From: Mangrovicoccus ximenensis
Lineage (GTDB): Bacteria > Pseudomonadota > Alphaproteobacteria > Rhodobacterales > Rhodobacteraceae
NCBI RefSeq assembly: GCF_003056725.1
Contig: NZ_QBKZ01000001.1
Span: 660,100 to 717,979, forward strand
Length of the DNA: 57,880 nucleotides
Direction: 5' to 3'
Made by a program: the position numbers and the translations under genes. Numbering within the stretch: the first letter of the stretch is position 1; each line of letters opens with the position of its first letter. This document shows positions 1 to 7,507 of the stretch, in pieces. Under the pieces are notes generated by a model that ran no database searches, had not been told where the DNA came from, and saw only the letters and a program-made list of their open reading frames with translations.

Positions 1-42
1 GCCTGCTCGCGCATCGGCGAGTTCTGCGCCGGCCTCCGCTGA
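1..42 (+). CDS. C-terminal end of an unidentified protein (partial)
   Basis: An open frame runs in from the left edge and ends ACSRIGEFCAGLR followed by TGA. Only 13 residues are visible, with two cysteines, so no family can be named. The hairpin just downstream fits the end of a transcription unit. It could also be a chance open frame. Confidence 0.35.
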   Translation, partial: ACSRIGEFCAGLR

Positions 43-69
43 GCCCCGCAGCCCCTTCCGGAAACTGAA

Positions 70-95
70 AACGCCCGGCCGGAAGGCCGGGCGTT
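70..95 (-). terminator. Bidirectional hairpin terminator
   Basis: AACGCCCGGCC and GGCCGGGCGTT form a perfect 11-bp stem around the loop GGAA. Read on the minus strand the stem is followed by TTTTC, so it best serves the flavodoxin-like gene that ends 25 bases away. On the plus strand the run of T is missing. Confidence 0.6.
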
Positions 96-119
96 CCCAA
101 CTCCGGGAAGGGAGATTCC

Positions 120-674
120 TCAGGCGCCGAAGCGGCCCGCGACTTCGGCCACGCGCGCGCCATAGGCTTTCGCGGTTGCCAGGTCGCCCGACGGGATCGC
201 GTCATCGCCGGCATCCGACGGCGACTGCACCAGAACGCCGATCGAACCGCCGAGGTTGTTCATGTCCTCGCGGGTGGCCGCCAGCGTGTTCGAGGGCAGC
301 ATGCCCAGAGAGACCCAAACGCCGCCATGCTGCGACGCCAGGGTCTGCAGGTAGGCCAGGGTGTTCTGCTTGTCGCCGTTGAGCGATGCGGAGTTGGTGA
401 ACCCGCCGAAGACCTTGTCCTTCCAGCCCATGCCGAACCAGATCTTGGAGGTCGCATCGGCGAATTTCTTGAACTGCCATGCCGGGCCGCCCATGTAGGT
501 CGGCGCGCCGAAGATGATCGCGTCGGCCGCGTTCAGCGCGTCCCAGGCTGCCTCGGGGATGTTGCCCTCGGCGTCGACGGCGACCAGCTCTGCGGCGGCG
601 CCTTCGGCGACATTCTCAGCAACCAGTTTCGTGTGGCCGTAGCCGGAGTAGTAGACGACGACAGTCTTTGCCAT
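120..674 (-). CDS. Flavodoxin-fold FMN protein (WrbA/flavodoxin family)
   Basis: A 184-residue protein with a flavodoxin fold that should bind FMN and act in the cytoplasm, probably as an NAD(P)H:quinone reductase or electron carrier. The N-terminal strand and phosphate loop VVVYYSGYGHTK is the FMN phosphate-binding signature, and IIFGAPTYMGGPAW near residues 55-70 is the second flavin loop seen in WrbA. The length is slightly below WrbA (about 200). I chose the MAKTVVVYY start because AGAGG lies 7 bases upstream; an in-frame extension of 25 residues has no flavodoxin character. It stands alone between a terminator and a MATE gene. The substrate is not readable from sequence. Confidence 0.82.
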   Translation of the reverse strand: MAKTVVVYYSGYGHTKLVAENVAEGAAAELVAVDAEGNIPEAAWDALNAADAIIFGAPTYMGGPAWQFKKFADATSKIWFGMGWKDKVFGGFTNSASLNGDKQNTLAYLQTLASQHGGVWVSLGMLPSNTLAATREDMNNLGGSIGVLVQSPSDAGDDAIPSGDLATAKAYGARVAEVAGRFGA

Positions 675-798
675 GTCATGCCTCTTGCGTTTGCGAATTG
701 AACCGTTGAGCCAGGAGATAGGGCACAAGCCGCTGCATTGCAGCGGCAATTTCGGACCGTCCGCGCACGGCCAATGTGCATGGGTGCGGAGACCGGCC

Positions 799-2148
799 TC
801 AGGCGGCGGCCAGCTTGACCTTCCACAGCCGGTGCCACAGCAGCACCGCCGCGCAGCTCAGCCCGCCGGCCAGACCCGCCCAGACGCCGACCGCGCCGAC
901 GCCCGCGACGATGCCGAGCACATAGCCCAGCGGCGCCCCCACCACCCAGTAGGAAAACGCCGCCAGCCACATCGGCACGCGCGTGTCCTGCACGCCGCGG
1001 AGCAGGCTGATCAGGATGACCTGCGCGCCGTCGGCGAGCTGGAAGATCGCCGCCATGTAGACCAGCCCCACCCCGGTGGCGAGGATCGCATCGCGCATCG
1101 GGTCGGCGGCATCGACGAAGAGCCGGATCAGCGGCTGCGGGATTGCCGCGAGGATCGCGATGGTCAGCGCCGCGACCGACAGCGACACCACCAGCGAGGC
1201 GACCGAGATGCCGCGCTTGGCCTCCTCGTCGCGGCGGCCATGGGCGCGGCCCATCAGGACGGTGGCGGCCTGCGACAGGCCCAGATGCATCATGAAGGTG
1301 ACGGTGGCGAGCTGGAGCGCGATGCCATGCGCGGCCAGCTCGGCCACGCCGATCCAGCCGACCATGACCGCGGCAGCCGAGAACAGCGCGGTTTCGGCCA
1401 GCGTCGCGATGCCGATCGGCCAGCCGAGCTGGAACACCTGGCGCAGCTCGGCCCAGTCCGGTTTCCAGAGCCGCACGAAGAGCTGCTGGCCGCGGAAGCT
1501 CCATTCCGCATAGACCGCCAGCGCCGCCGCCGAGGCGACATGCACCGTCACCGAGGCCGCCGCCGCGCCGCGGCCGCCGAGCTCGGGGAAGCCCCAGTTG
1601 CCGAAGATCAGGAGCCAGTTCAGCCCGGCATTGAGGAAGACCGCGCCGATCGTGACCCACATCACCACCTGGGTCTTCGCCTGCCCTGCCAGATAGGCGC
1701 GCAGCGTCATGACGGCGAGCGCCGGGAACACGCCCCAGCCCGCGATGTCGAGATACTCCCCGGCGATCCGCGCCATCTCGGGGCTCTGGCCGAGCGCCAG
1801 GAAGAGCGGCTCGGACCACAGGAAGACCGGCAGCGCCAGCGCGCCGTAGCCCATCGAGGCCCAGAATCCCATCCGCGTCACCCGGCGCACCCGCACCAGG
1901 TCGCCCCCGGCCGAGGCCGCCGCCACCAAGGGCGTCACCGCCCAGGAAAAGCCCGCGCCGACGATGAAGACGGAGAAGAACAGCGAGGTCGCCAGCACCA
2001 CCGCCGCCAGCACCTCGAGGTCGTAGCGGCCCAGCATGAGCGTATCGATGATCTGGATCGAGACCTGCGCGATCTGCCCGCCGACAAGCGGCAGGCCGAG
2101 CACCAGCAGGGCACGGACATGGGGGCGGAGATCGGCAAGCTGAACCAT
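799..2148 (-). CDS. MATE family multidrug/toxin exporter
   Basis: A 449-residue inner-membrane protein with about 12 hydrophobic segments, the standard length for MATE antiporters (NorM/DinF type), which export cationic drugs or metabolites against Na+ or H+. The N-terminal half has the typical opening LVLGLPLVGGQIAQVSIQIID followed by TLMLGRYD, where the D and the G-x-D pattern match the first MATE repeat. The second repeat starts near residue 230 (FQLGWPIGIATLAETALF). No partner genes are adjacent and no regulator is visible. The substrate is unknown. Confidence 0.9.
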   Translation of the reverse strand: MVQLADLRPHVRALLVLGLPLVGGQIAQVSIQIIDTLMLGRYDLEVLAAVVLATSLFFSVFIVGAGFSWAVTPLVAAASAGGDLVRVRRVTRMGFWASMGYGALALPVFLWSEPLFLALGQSPEMARIAGEYLDIAGWGVFPALAVMTLRAYLAGQAKTQVVMWVTIGAVFLNAGLNWLLIFGNWGFPELGGRGAAAASVTVHVASAAALAVYAEWSFRGQQLFVRLWKPDWAELRQVFQLGWPIGIATLAETALFSAAAVMVGWIGVAELAAHGIALQLATVTFMMHLGLSQAATVLMGRAHGRRDEEAKRGISVASLVVSLSVAALTIAILAAIPQPLIRLFVDAADPMRDAILATGVGLVYMAAIFQLADGAQVILISLLRGVQDTRVPMWLAAFSYWVVGAPLGYVLGIVAGVGAVGVWAGLAGGLSCAAVLLWHRLWKVKLAAA

Positions 2149-2224
2149 GCATGCCGATTAGACCATATGCGTGCCAACGGGAATGCCCCGCCGCCGCGGG
2201 CAGCCGGGGGGTTGCCCGCTTGCC

Positions 2225-3193
2225 TCAGCCGGCCGGCGGCTCGCCGCGGCGCTGGTCGGGATGCAGCGAGGCGCCGAGGATATGGTCGGAGCGGTCCACC
2301 ACATGCGAGGCATGGCCGACGATCAGCGGATCGGGCCGCCCGACCACCGCCTCGTCCTTGCCCGGATAGTCGATGCCGGACAGGAAATGCCGCATGCAGT
2401 TCAGCCGCGCGCGCTTCTTGTCGTCGGATTTCACGATGGTCCAGGGCGCGTCGGCGGTGTCCGTGTAGAAGAACATCGCCTCCTTCGCCTCGGTGTAGTC
2501 GTCCCATTTGTCTAGGCTGGCAATGTCCATCGGCGACAGCTTCCACTGTTTCAGCGGATCGGTCTTCCTCGCGGCGAAACGGCTGCGCTGTTCCTTGCGG
2601 GTGACCGAGAACCAGTACTTGTAGAGCCTTATCCCCGAGCGCACCAGCATCCGCTCCAGCTCGGGCGTCTGGCGCATGAATTCGAGATATTCGTTCGGCG
2701 TGCAGAAGCCCATCACCCGCTCGACGCCCGCGCGGTTGTACCAGGAGCGGTCGTAGAACACCATTTCGCCGTTCGTGGGCAGATGCTCGACATAGCGCTG
2801 GAAGAACCACTGGCCCTTCTCTTCCTCCGTCGGCTTGTTCAGCGCCACGACCCGCGCGCCGCGGGGGTTGAGATGCTCCATGAAGCGCTTGATCGTGCCG
2901 CCCTTGCCGGCCGCGTCGCGCCCCTCGAACAGGATGACGAATTTCTGCCCCGCCTGCTGCGCCCAGAGCTGGACCTTCAGGAGCTCCGCCTGGAGCGCCG
3001 CCTTCTCGGCCTCGTAGGTGCGGCGCGGCATCTTGCGGGCATAGGGATAGGCGCCGGTCTCGAAGGCGTGGCGGATCGCGTCCGCCTCGACCCGAGGAAA
3101 GCCGCGCGCCAAGGTCGGCGCGGCGGGCGCGGGACGGGCCCCGGTCGACGGCTGTCCGGGCTGCGGATCTGCGGGGCGGTCATCTAGGCTCAT
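2225..3193 (-). CDS. ppk2: Polyphosphate kinase 2 (PPK2)
   Basis: A 322-residue cytoplasmic enzyme that moves phosphate between polyphosphate and nucleoside diphosphates. The Walker A loop FEGRDAAGKGGTIKRF lies near residue 95, and the Walker B / catalytic region is MVFYDRSWYNRAGVERVMGF. The lid region is rich in R and K (SVTRKEQRSRFAARKTDPLKQWKLS), and the C-terminal part DDKKRARLNCMRHFL is typical of single-domain class I PPK2. The MSLDDRPAD start was chosen because AAAGGA lies about 9 bases upstream; a longer in-frame start adds 14 residues without support. The Pro/Ala-rich first 40 residues are probably disordered. It is monocistronic. Confidence 0.92.
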   Translation of the reverse strand: MSLDDRPADPQPGQPSTGARPAPAAPTLARGFPRVEADAIRHAFETGAYPYARKMPRRTYEAEKAALQAELLKVQLWAQQAGQKFVILFEGRDAAGKGGTIKRFMEHLNPRGARVVALNKPTEEEKGQWFFQRYVEHLPTNGEMVFYDRSWYNRAGVERVMGFCTPNEYLEFMRQTPELERMLVRSGIRLYKYWFSVTRKEQRSRFAARKTDPLKQWKLSPMDIASLDKWDDYTEAKEAMFFYTDTADAPWTIVKSDDKKRARLNCMRHFLSGIDYPGKDEAVVGRPDPLIVGHASHVVDRSDHILGASLHPDQRRGEPPAG

Positions 3194-3307
3194 CGGCAGG
3201 GTCCTTTCCCGGTGTCGCTGCCCCTCCGCTAGCAAAGGCCGGGCGGCGGCGCCTTGATCCCTGTCATGAAACCGTCACAAATTCCTTTGCGTCAACGGAA
3301 AACCCGG

Positions 3308-3537
3308 TCAGCCGCGCAGGTTGTCCGAGACCCGGAACCCCTCGGGGATGCGGTCATGGCCGTCGAGCACCAGATCGGCCATCACCCCGGCCACCGCGGG
3401 CGCCATGCCGAAGCCGATCTTGAAGCCGCCATTGGCGATGAAGGTCCCATCGCGCCCCGGATGCGCCCCCAGCATCGGCGCGCGCGAGCGCGCCCGCGGC
3501 CGGACCCCCGCCCAGCGCTCGATCACCGGCGAGGCGC
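3308..3537 (-). pseudogene. C-terminal fragment of a FAD-dependent amino-acid oxidase (DAO family)
   Basis: About 75 residues ending FRVSDNLRG match the end of glycine oxidase/D-amino-acid dehydrogenase proteins: VIERWAGVRPRARSRAPMLG is the substrate-side strand and FIANGGFKIGFGMAP is the conserved FAD-contacting C-terminal loop. The FAD-binding N-terminal domain is absent. Instead the frame continues without a stop into the beginning of norD. A hybrid of this kind cannot bind FAD, so no oxidase activity is expected. The boundary is placed at the second copy of a 12-bp direct repeat. Confidence 0.7.
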
Positions 3538-3549
3538 CGATCACCGGCG
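3520..3549. repeat. 12-bp direct repeat at the norD/oxidase junction
   Basis: CGATCACCGGCG occurs twice, 18 bases apart, exactly where the NorD-like frame becomes the amino-acid-oxidase frame. In translation this is the duplicated P-V-I of LPPVIGASPVIERW. Such a short repeat is the kind of microhomology that deletion or a false overlap join could use. Confidence 0.6.
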
Positions 3550-3850
3550 GCAGGCGCAGCCGGTCGCCGTCGAAATCGGCTTGGCACGCCTGCTCGCGCG
3601 GCGTGCCGATCCGGCGGATGCGGTCGGGGCGGTGATCGGACGTGGCCAGTGGCGCGGCGCAGATTTCCACCCCGGGACTGCCGCCGAGCGCCCGGAACAG
3701 GGCCCCGGCAGAGCGCTGCATCTCCTCGACCGTTACCTCGCGGTCCTTGTCGCTGTGGGCCCGGCCCCAGCGCGAGGCCGCGTCATGCCACAGGTTGCCG
3801 ACGGTTTCTTCGGGCTCCATCAGATCGAGGACGTGCAGCATGGCGGTCAC
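3538..3850 (-). pseudogene. norD: norD, N-terminal fragment (nitric oxide reductase activation protein)
   Basis: About the first 105 residues of NorD remain: LDLMEPEETVGNLWHDAAS, then RALGGSPGVEI and ADFDGDRLRLPPVI, a pattern typical of NorD N-termini. NorD normally has about 600 residues with a C-terminal von Willebrand A domain carrying a MIDAS site; all of that is missing. The ATG overlaps the norQ stop (ATGA), as expected for the norCBQD operon. NorD works with NorQ to mature the NorCB complex, so loss of most of it should impair NO reductase assembly unless a second copy exists elsewhere. Confidence 0.75.
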
Positions 3851-4641
3851 CCATAGATCGCCGCGGCGAGGTCGCGCAGCGCACGCTGCGTGTCCGGCTC
3901 GTCGCTGAGCGGTTCGACGATCGCGGTCTCGATCGACCGGTCCACCGGCATGCCGGCCGCGATCATCGTCGCGGCATAGATCAGCAGCCGGGTGGAGACG
4001 CCCTCTTCGAGATCCATGCCCGACAGCGCCCGGATCTTTCCGGCCAGGCGCACAAGTGCGGTGGCCCGCGCCTCGTCCAGCCCGCTTTCGCGCATCACCA
4101 CGGGCGTTTCCACCTGCGGGGACGGGAAATCGAAGCCGATCGAGACGAAGCGCTGCCGCGTGGACGGCTTCAGCTTCTTGAGGATGTTCTGGTAGCCGGG
4201 GTTGTAGCTGGCCACGAGCATGAAGCTTGCCGGCGCCCGGAGCTCTTCGCCCGTGCGGTCGATCACCAGCCTGCGGCGGTCGTCGGTCAGCGGATGCAGG
4301 ACGACGGTCACGTCCTTGCGGGCCTCCACCACCTCGTCGAGATAGCAGATCCCGCCCTCGCGCACCGCCCGCGTCAGCGGCCCGTCGGTCCAGACGGTTT
4401 CCCCGCCCTTCAGCAGGTAGCGCCCGATCAGGTCGGCCGCGGACAGGTCGTCATGGCAGGCGACGGTGTGCAGCGGCAGGCCCAGGCGGGCGGCCATGTG
4501 CTCCACGAACCGGGTCTTGCCGCAGCCGGTGGGCCCCTTCAGAAGAAGGGGCAGACCGTTGGAATGGGCTGTTTCGAAGAGCTCGCATTCGTCGCCAGCG
4601 GGCTGGTAGAACGGCAGGCCGGAGGTTTGCAGGTCTCTCAT
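3847..4641 (-). CDS. norQ: NorQ, MoxR-type AAA+ ATPase for NO reductase maturation
   Basis: A 264-residue cytoplasmic ATPase of the normal NorQ length. The Walker A loop is LLLKGPTGCGKTRFVEHMA (near residue 35), Walker B is GGICYLDEVVEARKDV, sensor 1 is FMLVASYNPGYQN, and the arginine-finger region is KPSTRQRFVSIGF. NorQ with NorD helps insert the non-heme iron FeB into NorB. The gene starts 3 bases after the norB stop and overlaps norD by 4 bases, so norB, norQ and norD form a tightly coupled operon. Its partner NorD is truncated here. Confidence 0.93.
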   Translation of the reverse strand: MRDLQTSGLPFYQPAGDECELFETAHSNGLPLLLKGPTGCGKTRFVEHMAARLGLPLHTVACHDDLSAADLIGRYLLKGGETVWTDGPLTRAVREGGICYLDEVVEARKDVTVVLHPLTDDRRRLVIDRTGEELRAPASFMLVASYNPGYQNILKKLKPSTRQRFVSIGFDFPSPQVETPVVMRESGLDEARATALVRLAGKIRALSGMDLEEGVSTRLLIYAATMIAAGMPVDRSIETAIVEPLSDEPDTQRALRDLAAAIYG

Positions 4642-4644
4642 GGG

Positions 4645-5988
4645 TCACTCTCCCGGGGCGGCCAGGGGGCCGGGCTTGACGACTTCGCGGCGCACCACGA
4701 GCATGGAATAGATGAACAGCAGGGCGCCGAGGACCACGGCCACGCCGGAGCCGAAGCGCATCAGGTAGAACAGTCCCAGCTGGTCCTGCACGTCCATGTA
4801 GTAGTCGCCGACGATCCGCTGCATGTGCGTCTGGATGGTGCCCGCGAAGGTCAGCGTGAAGGTCATGAAGGCCATGCCGCCGGTCATCAGCCAGAAGGAT
4901 GCCATGTTCAGGACCTGGTTGTAGGGATCGCGGCCACGCAGATGCGGCATCGCATAGGTGAACATCGCGAGGTTGAGGGCAACATAGGCGCCGTAGAAGG
5001 CCAGGTGGCCATGGGCGGCGGTGATCTGCGTGCCGTGGGTGTAGAAGTTCACCCCGTGCAGCGTGTGCAGGAAGCCCCAGACGCCCGCACCGAAGAAGGC
5101 GACGGTGGAGGAGCCCAGCGACCACAGCAGCGCGGCCTTGTTCGGATGGTTCCTGCGGCCCTTCCAGACCATCACGAAAGCAAAGGACATCATGGCGAAG
5201 AACGGGACCACCTCGAAGGTCGAGAAGACGGAGCCGATCCATTGCCAGTATCCCGGCGTGCCGATCCAGTAGAAGTGGTGCCCGGTGCCGAGGATCCCGG
5301 AGAAGAGCGCGGTGGCGACGATGACATAGAGCCATTTCTCGATCACCTCGCGGTCGACGCCGGTCAGCTTGAGCATCAGGAAGCCCAGGATCGCGGCCAT
5401 GACCAGTTCCCAGGTGGCCTCGACCCAGAGATGGACGACGAACCACCAGTACATCTTGTCGAGCGACAGGTTGTCGGGGTTGATGAAGGCGAAGACCCAG
5501 AGCAGGCAGAGCAGCCAGAGCCCCGTCATCAGGATGTTGGTGATCGCCGTCTTGCGCCCGGCCAGGAAGGTCAGCGACACGTTGGCGAGGAAGATCACCG
5601 CGGCGACGAGGATGCCGAACTTGACCCAGAGCGGCTGTTCGAGGAACTCGCGCCCGCCATGGATGCCGACAAGGTAGGAGATCACCGCGCCCAGCGTGCC
5701 TATCACCAGGATTGCCAGCTGCAGATAAGCCAGCTTGACCGAGAAGATCTCGCGCTCGCTTTCCTCCGGCACCAGGTAATAGGCGGCGCCGAAGAAGCCC
5801 AGCAGAAGCCAGACGATCAGCGCGTTGGTGTGGATCATGCGGATCACGTTGAAGGGCAGGATTTCGGACAGGGTATTGGGCGAGACATAGATCCAGCCCG
5901 CCAGCAGACCGCCCGCCACCTGGATGCCGAACAGGGCCATTGCGACGAGAAAATACGCGTAGGCGACCTTTTGCGATTGGTATTTCAT
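4645..5988 (-). CDS. norB: NorB, nitric oxide reductase catalytic subunit
   Basis: A 447-residue, 12-helix membrane protein of the heme-copper oxidase superfamily that reduces 2 NO to N2O. Conserved metal ligands are visible: the low-spin heme histidine in IRMIHTNALIVW, the essential glutamates in WVEATWELVMA, the FeB histidines in TGHHFYWIGTPGYWQW, and the heme b3/b histidines in AAHGHLAFYGAYVALN and AMPHLRG. It uses the cytochrome c subunit NorC, encoded 18 bases upstream, so it is a cNOR rather than a quinol qNOR (no N-terminal extension). Transcription is expected from the NnrR-type box upstream of norC. Confidence 0.95.
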   Translation of the reverse strand: MKYQSQKVAYAYFLVAMALFGIQVAGGLLAGWIYVSPNTLSEILPFNVIRMIHTNALIVWLLLGFFGAAYYLVPEESEREIFSVKLAYLQLAILVIGTLGAVISYLVGIHGGREFLEQPLWVKFGILVAAVIFLANVSLTFLAGRKTAITNILMTGLWLLCLLWVFAFINPDNLSLDKMYWWFVVHLWVEATWELVMAAILGFLMLKLTGVDREVIEKWLYVIVATALFSGILGTGHHFYWIGTPGYWQWIGSVFSTFEVVPFFAMMSFAFVMVWKGRRNHPNKAALLWSLGSSTVAFFGAGVWGFLHTLHGVNFYTHGTQITAAHGHLAFYGAYVALNLAMFTYAMPHLRGRDPYNQVLNMASFWLMTGGMAFMTFTLTFAGTIQTHMQRIVGDYYMDVQDQLGLFYLMRFGSGVAVVLGALLFIYSMLVVRREVVKPGPLAAPGE

Positions 5989-6006
5989 GGGGTTTCTGCT
6001 CCTCGG

Positions 6007-6459
6007 TCAGCCCGCGTCGTTCGGCGGCCAGTTCTGGGTGTCGGTCTGATCGGCCCAGCGGAGGAATTCGGACAGCGCCCGCATCTCCTCGTCGGTGATC
6101 TCGAAATGCGGCATCTGGCGGCGGCCCTCGATGCCCGAGGGCTGCGCCTGCATCCAGCCGTCCAGGATTTCGTAGGCGCCCTGGGGGTCGTCCGCGACGC
6201 CCCAGCGGGTCATCACGTTGCCCAGCTCGGGCGCGAAATAGGCGCCTTCGCCATGGAGCGTATGGCAGTTGATGCAGGAATGGCGCTCCCAGACATGCTT
6301 GCCCAGCCGCACTTCGTCGGTCAGGGGCATGCCCGCTGTGGCTTTCTGCGTGATGTGGCGGTGGCTCTGCACCGTCAGGGCCGCGAACACGGCCACGAAG
6401 AATATGGATCCTCCGTAGAACACGTTCCTGGCCCGCGATTTGGTGAGTAGGTCTGACAT
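6007..6459 (-). CDS. norC: NorC, membrane-anchored cytochrome c subunit of NO reductase
   Basis: A 150-residue protein with one N-terminal membrane anchor (FYGGSIFFVAVFAALTVQS) and a periplasmic c-type heme domain. The heme motif is SCINCHTLHGEGAYFAPEL, and the axial methionine is most likely in RQMPHFEIT. It passes electrons from soluble cytochromes to NorB. It is the first gene of the norCBQD operon; the start codon lies about 65 bases from a perfect NnrR-type palindrome. The gene appears complete. Confidence 0.95.
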   Translation of the reverse strand: MSDLLTKSRARNVFYGGSIFFVAVFAALTVQSHRHITQKATAGMPLTDEVRLGKHVWERHSCINCHTLHGEGAYFAPELGNVMTRWGVADDPQGAYEILDGWMQAQPSGIEGRRQMPHFEITDEEMRALSEFLRWADQTDTQNWPPNDAG

Positions 6460-6521
6460 GGCGCGGTCCCGGTGCCTTGTTTGCGATGGCCCAGCTCTAG
6501 CGGGGCGTCCGGGGTCGCTTT

Positions 6522-6535
6522 TTGCGCAATCGCAA
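6522..6535. promoter_or_regulatory. NnrR/FNR-family operator between norC and the DUF1858 gene
   Basis: TTGCGCAATCGCAA is a perfect inverted repeat with the 5-4-5 geometry of CRP/FNR family sites (TTGCG-N4-CGCAA). This form, rather than the FNR form TTGAT-N4-ATCAA, is the one associated with the NO-responsive regulator NnrR in Rhodobacter and relatives. It lies midway between the divergent starts of norC and the small plus-strand gene, so one dimer could activate both in the presence of NO. Confidence 0.75.
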
Positions 6536-6584
6536 AGAACGGGGCGAAAGATGCGCGCAGCATGCGGCTATGAAAGGAAAGCCC

Positions 6585-6803
6585 ATGTCCAAGCCGGATT
6601 TCGACGACCCCGACCTGCCGCTGCCGGATCTCCTTGCCGAATGGCCGGAGGCGGCTGCGGTCTTTCTGGAGCGCAAGATGCTGTGTCCGGGCTGTCCGAT
6701 CTCGCCCTTCCACACGGTGGCGGATGCCTGCCTCGAATACGGTCTGGACGAAGGGGCGTTCCGCGCCGAGCTGTCATTGCGCCTGCGCAGGAGGGCGCCG
6801 TGA
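6585..6803 (+). CDS. DUF1858-type small redox-disulfide protein
   Basis: A 72-residue cytoplasmic protein. The central motif KMLCPGCPISPFHTVADACLEYG is the CxGC-type disulfide signature of the DUF1858 / hybrid-cluster-protein-associated redox disulfide family, and the preceding LPDLLAEWPEAAAVFLE is its usual start. The MSKPDF start is supported by AAAGGA with 6 bases spacing; an ATG 15 bases earlier and a TTG inside the operator are less likely. It is transcribed away from norC and shares the NnrR-type box, suggesting a role in NO or nitrosative stress. The precise reaction is unknown. Confidence 0.85.
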   Translation: MSKPDFDDPDLPLPDLLAEWPEAAAVFLERKMLCPGCPISPFHTVADACLEYGLDEGAFRAELSLRLRRRAP

Positions 6804-6844
6804 GGACGGAGCCCTGCCGGTGTGCCGTGCCGGGGGGCGGCCGC

Positions 6845-7075
6845 CTACCTGTTCCGCGAGGGGCCCGAGGGCGTCCTCGCGGCCAGTTTCGGCCCGGCGA
6901 GCCAGGGTCCGATCTTCCAGCACAGCAGGCCGAAGCCACAGACCCAAAGCGCGGCCGACAGATCGATCCCGTCGAGCGGCCCGATCCGCAGCGAGGACCC
7001 TGCCACGCGGGCCATGGCGGCCGCGAGGACGAAGGCGAAGGCGGCGGTCAGGGCAGGTCTGGCCGCGGCGGAGCC
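6845..7075 (-). pseudogene. nnrS: nnrS, C-terminal remnant
   Basis: The last 75 or so residues of a minus-strand frame read ARPALTAAFAFVLAAAMARV, then two further hydrophobic stretches ending LLCWKIGPWLAGPKL. This is the pattern of the final membrane helices of NnrS, a roughly 400-residue heme- and copper-containing membrane protein of nitrosative stress defence that is often next to nor genes. The N-terminal nine or so helices are missing and the frame upstream is not protein-like. Identification rests on pattern and context, so it is moderate. Confidence 0.5.
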
Positions 7076-7507
7076 CTTCCTGGACCGGCATGCGGCCTTG
7101 TTCCAGGGGGCGCCGATGCGTCCTTGATCCATGGAGCGGCTGCCGCGGTCCCGGCGGCGCCGACCGGACTGCGGCAGGCGCGGGCACGGGGCCGTGCAGG
7201 TCCGGCGCATGTGACGGGGACTGTCCGAGGAGGCCCCTGTCCCGGGATTTCTCTGTGCTGCGCTCGGCGGGCCAGCCGCAAATCCCGCCCATGGGGCGAT
7301 CTTCGGCCGGGGTCGCCCAACCTGCGCCAAGGGCGCGGAGGGTGGTCCATTGCAAAAGAAAATGCCCGGCGCGGGGGCCATCGGGCCTTGCGCCGCAACC
7401 GCGCCGCAGGCCCGTTTGCGGCTCCCGCGGCTGTCCCCGGGATATCGGGCTCACCGGGCGGGGGCGCCCGTCTGTTGCGACGGAGGCCTCCCGGGAGGCG
7501 GAAGGAC
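7076..7507. other. Stretch without a recognisable gene
   Basis: No frame on either strand looks like a conserved protein; long open frames here are arginine- and proline-rich, as expected from GC-rich noncoding DNA. A perfect 14-bp palindrome GCCTCCCGGGAGGC sits at 7486-7499, 8 bases after the stop of the aminotransferase gene, and may be part of its terminator. The left end contains the join that removed most of nnrS. Confidence 0.5.

Noticed and set aside
3649..6450. A 933-codon open frame on the plus strand opposite norQ-norB-norC
   Set aside because: It is a shadow: composition is His/Arg/Glu/Asp-rich with no conserved domain, and the opposite strand carries unmistakable nor genes. GC-rich third positions keep such antisense frames open.
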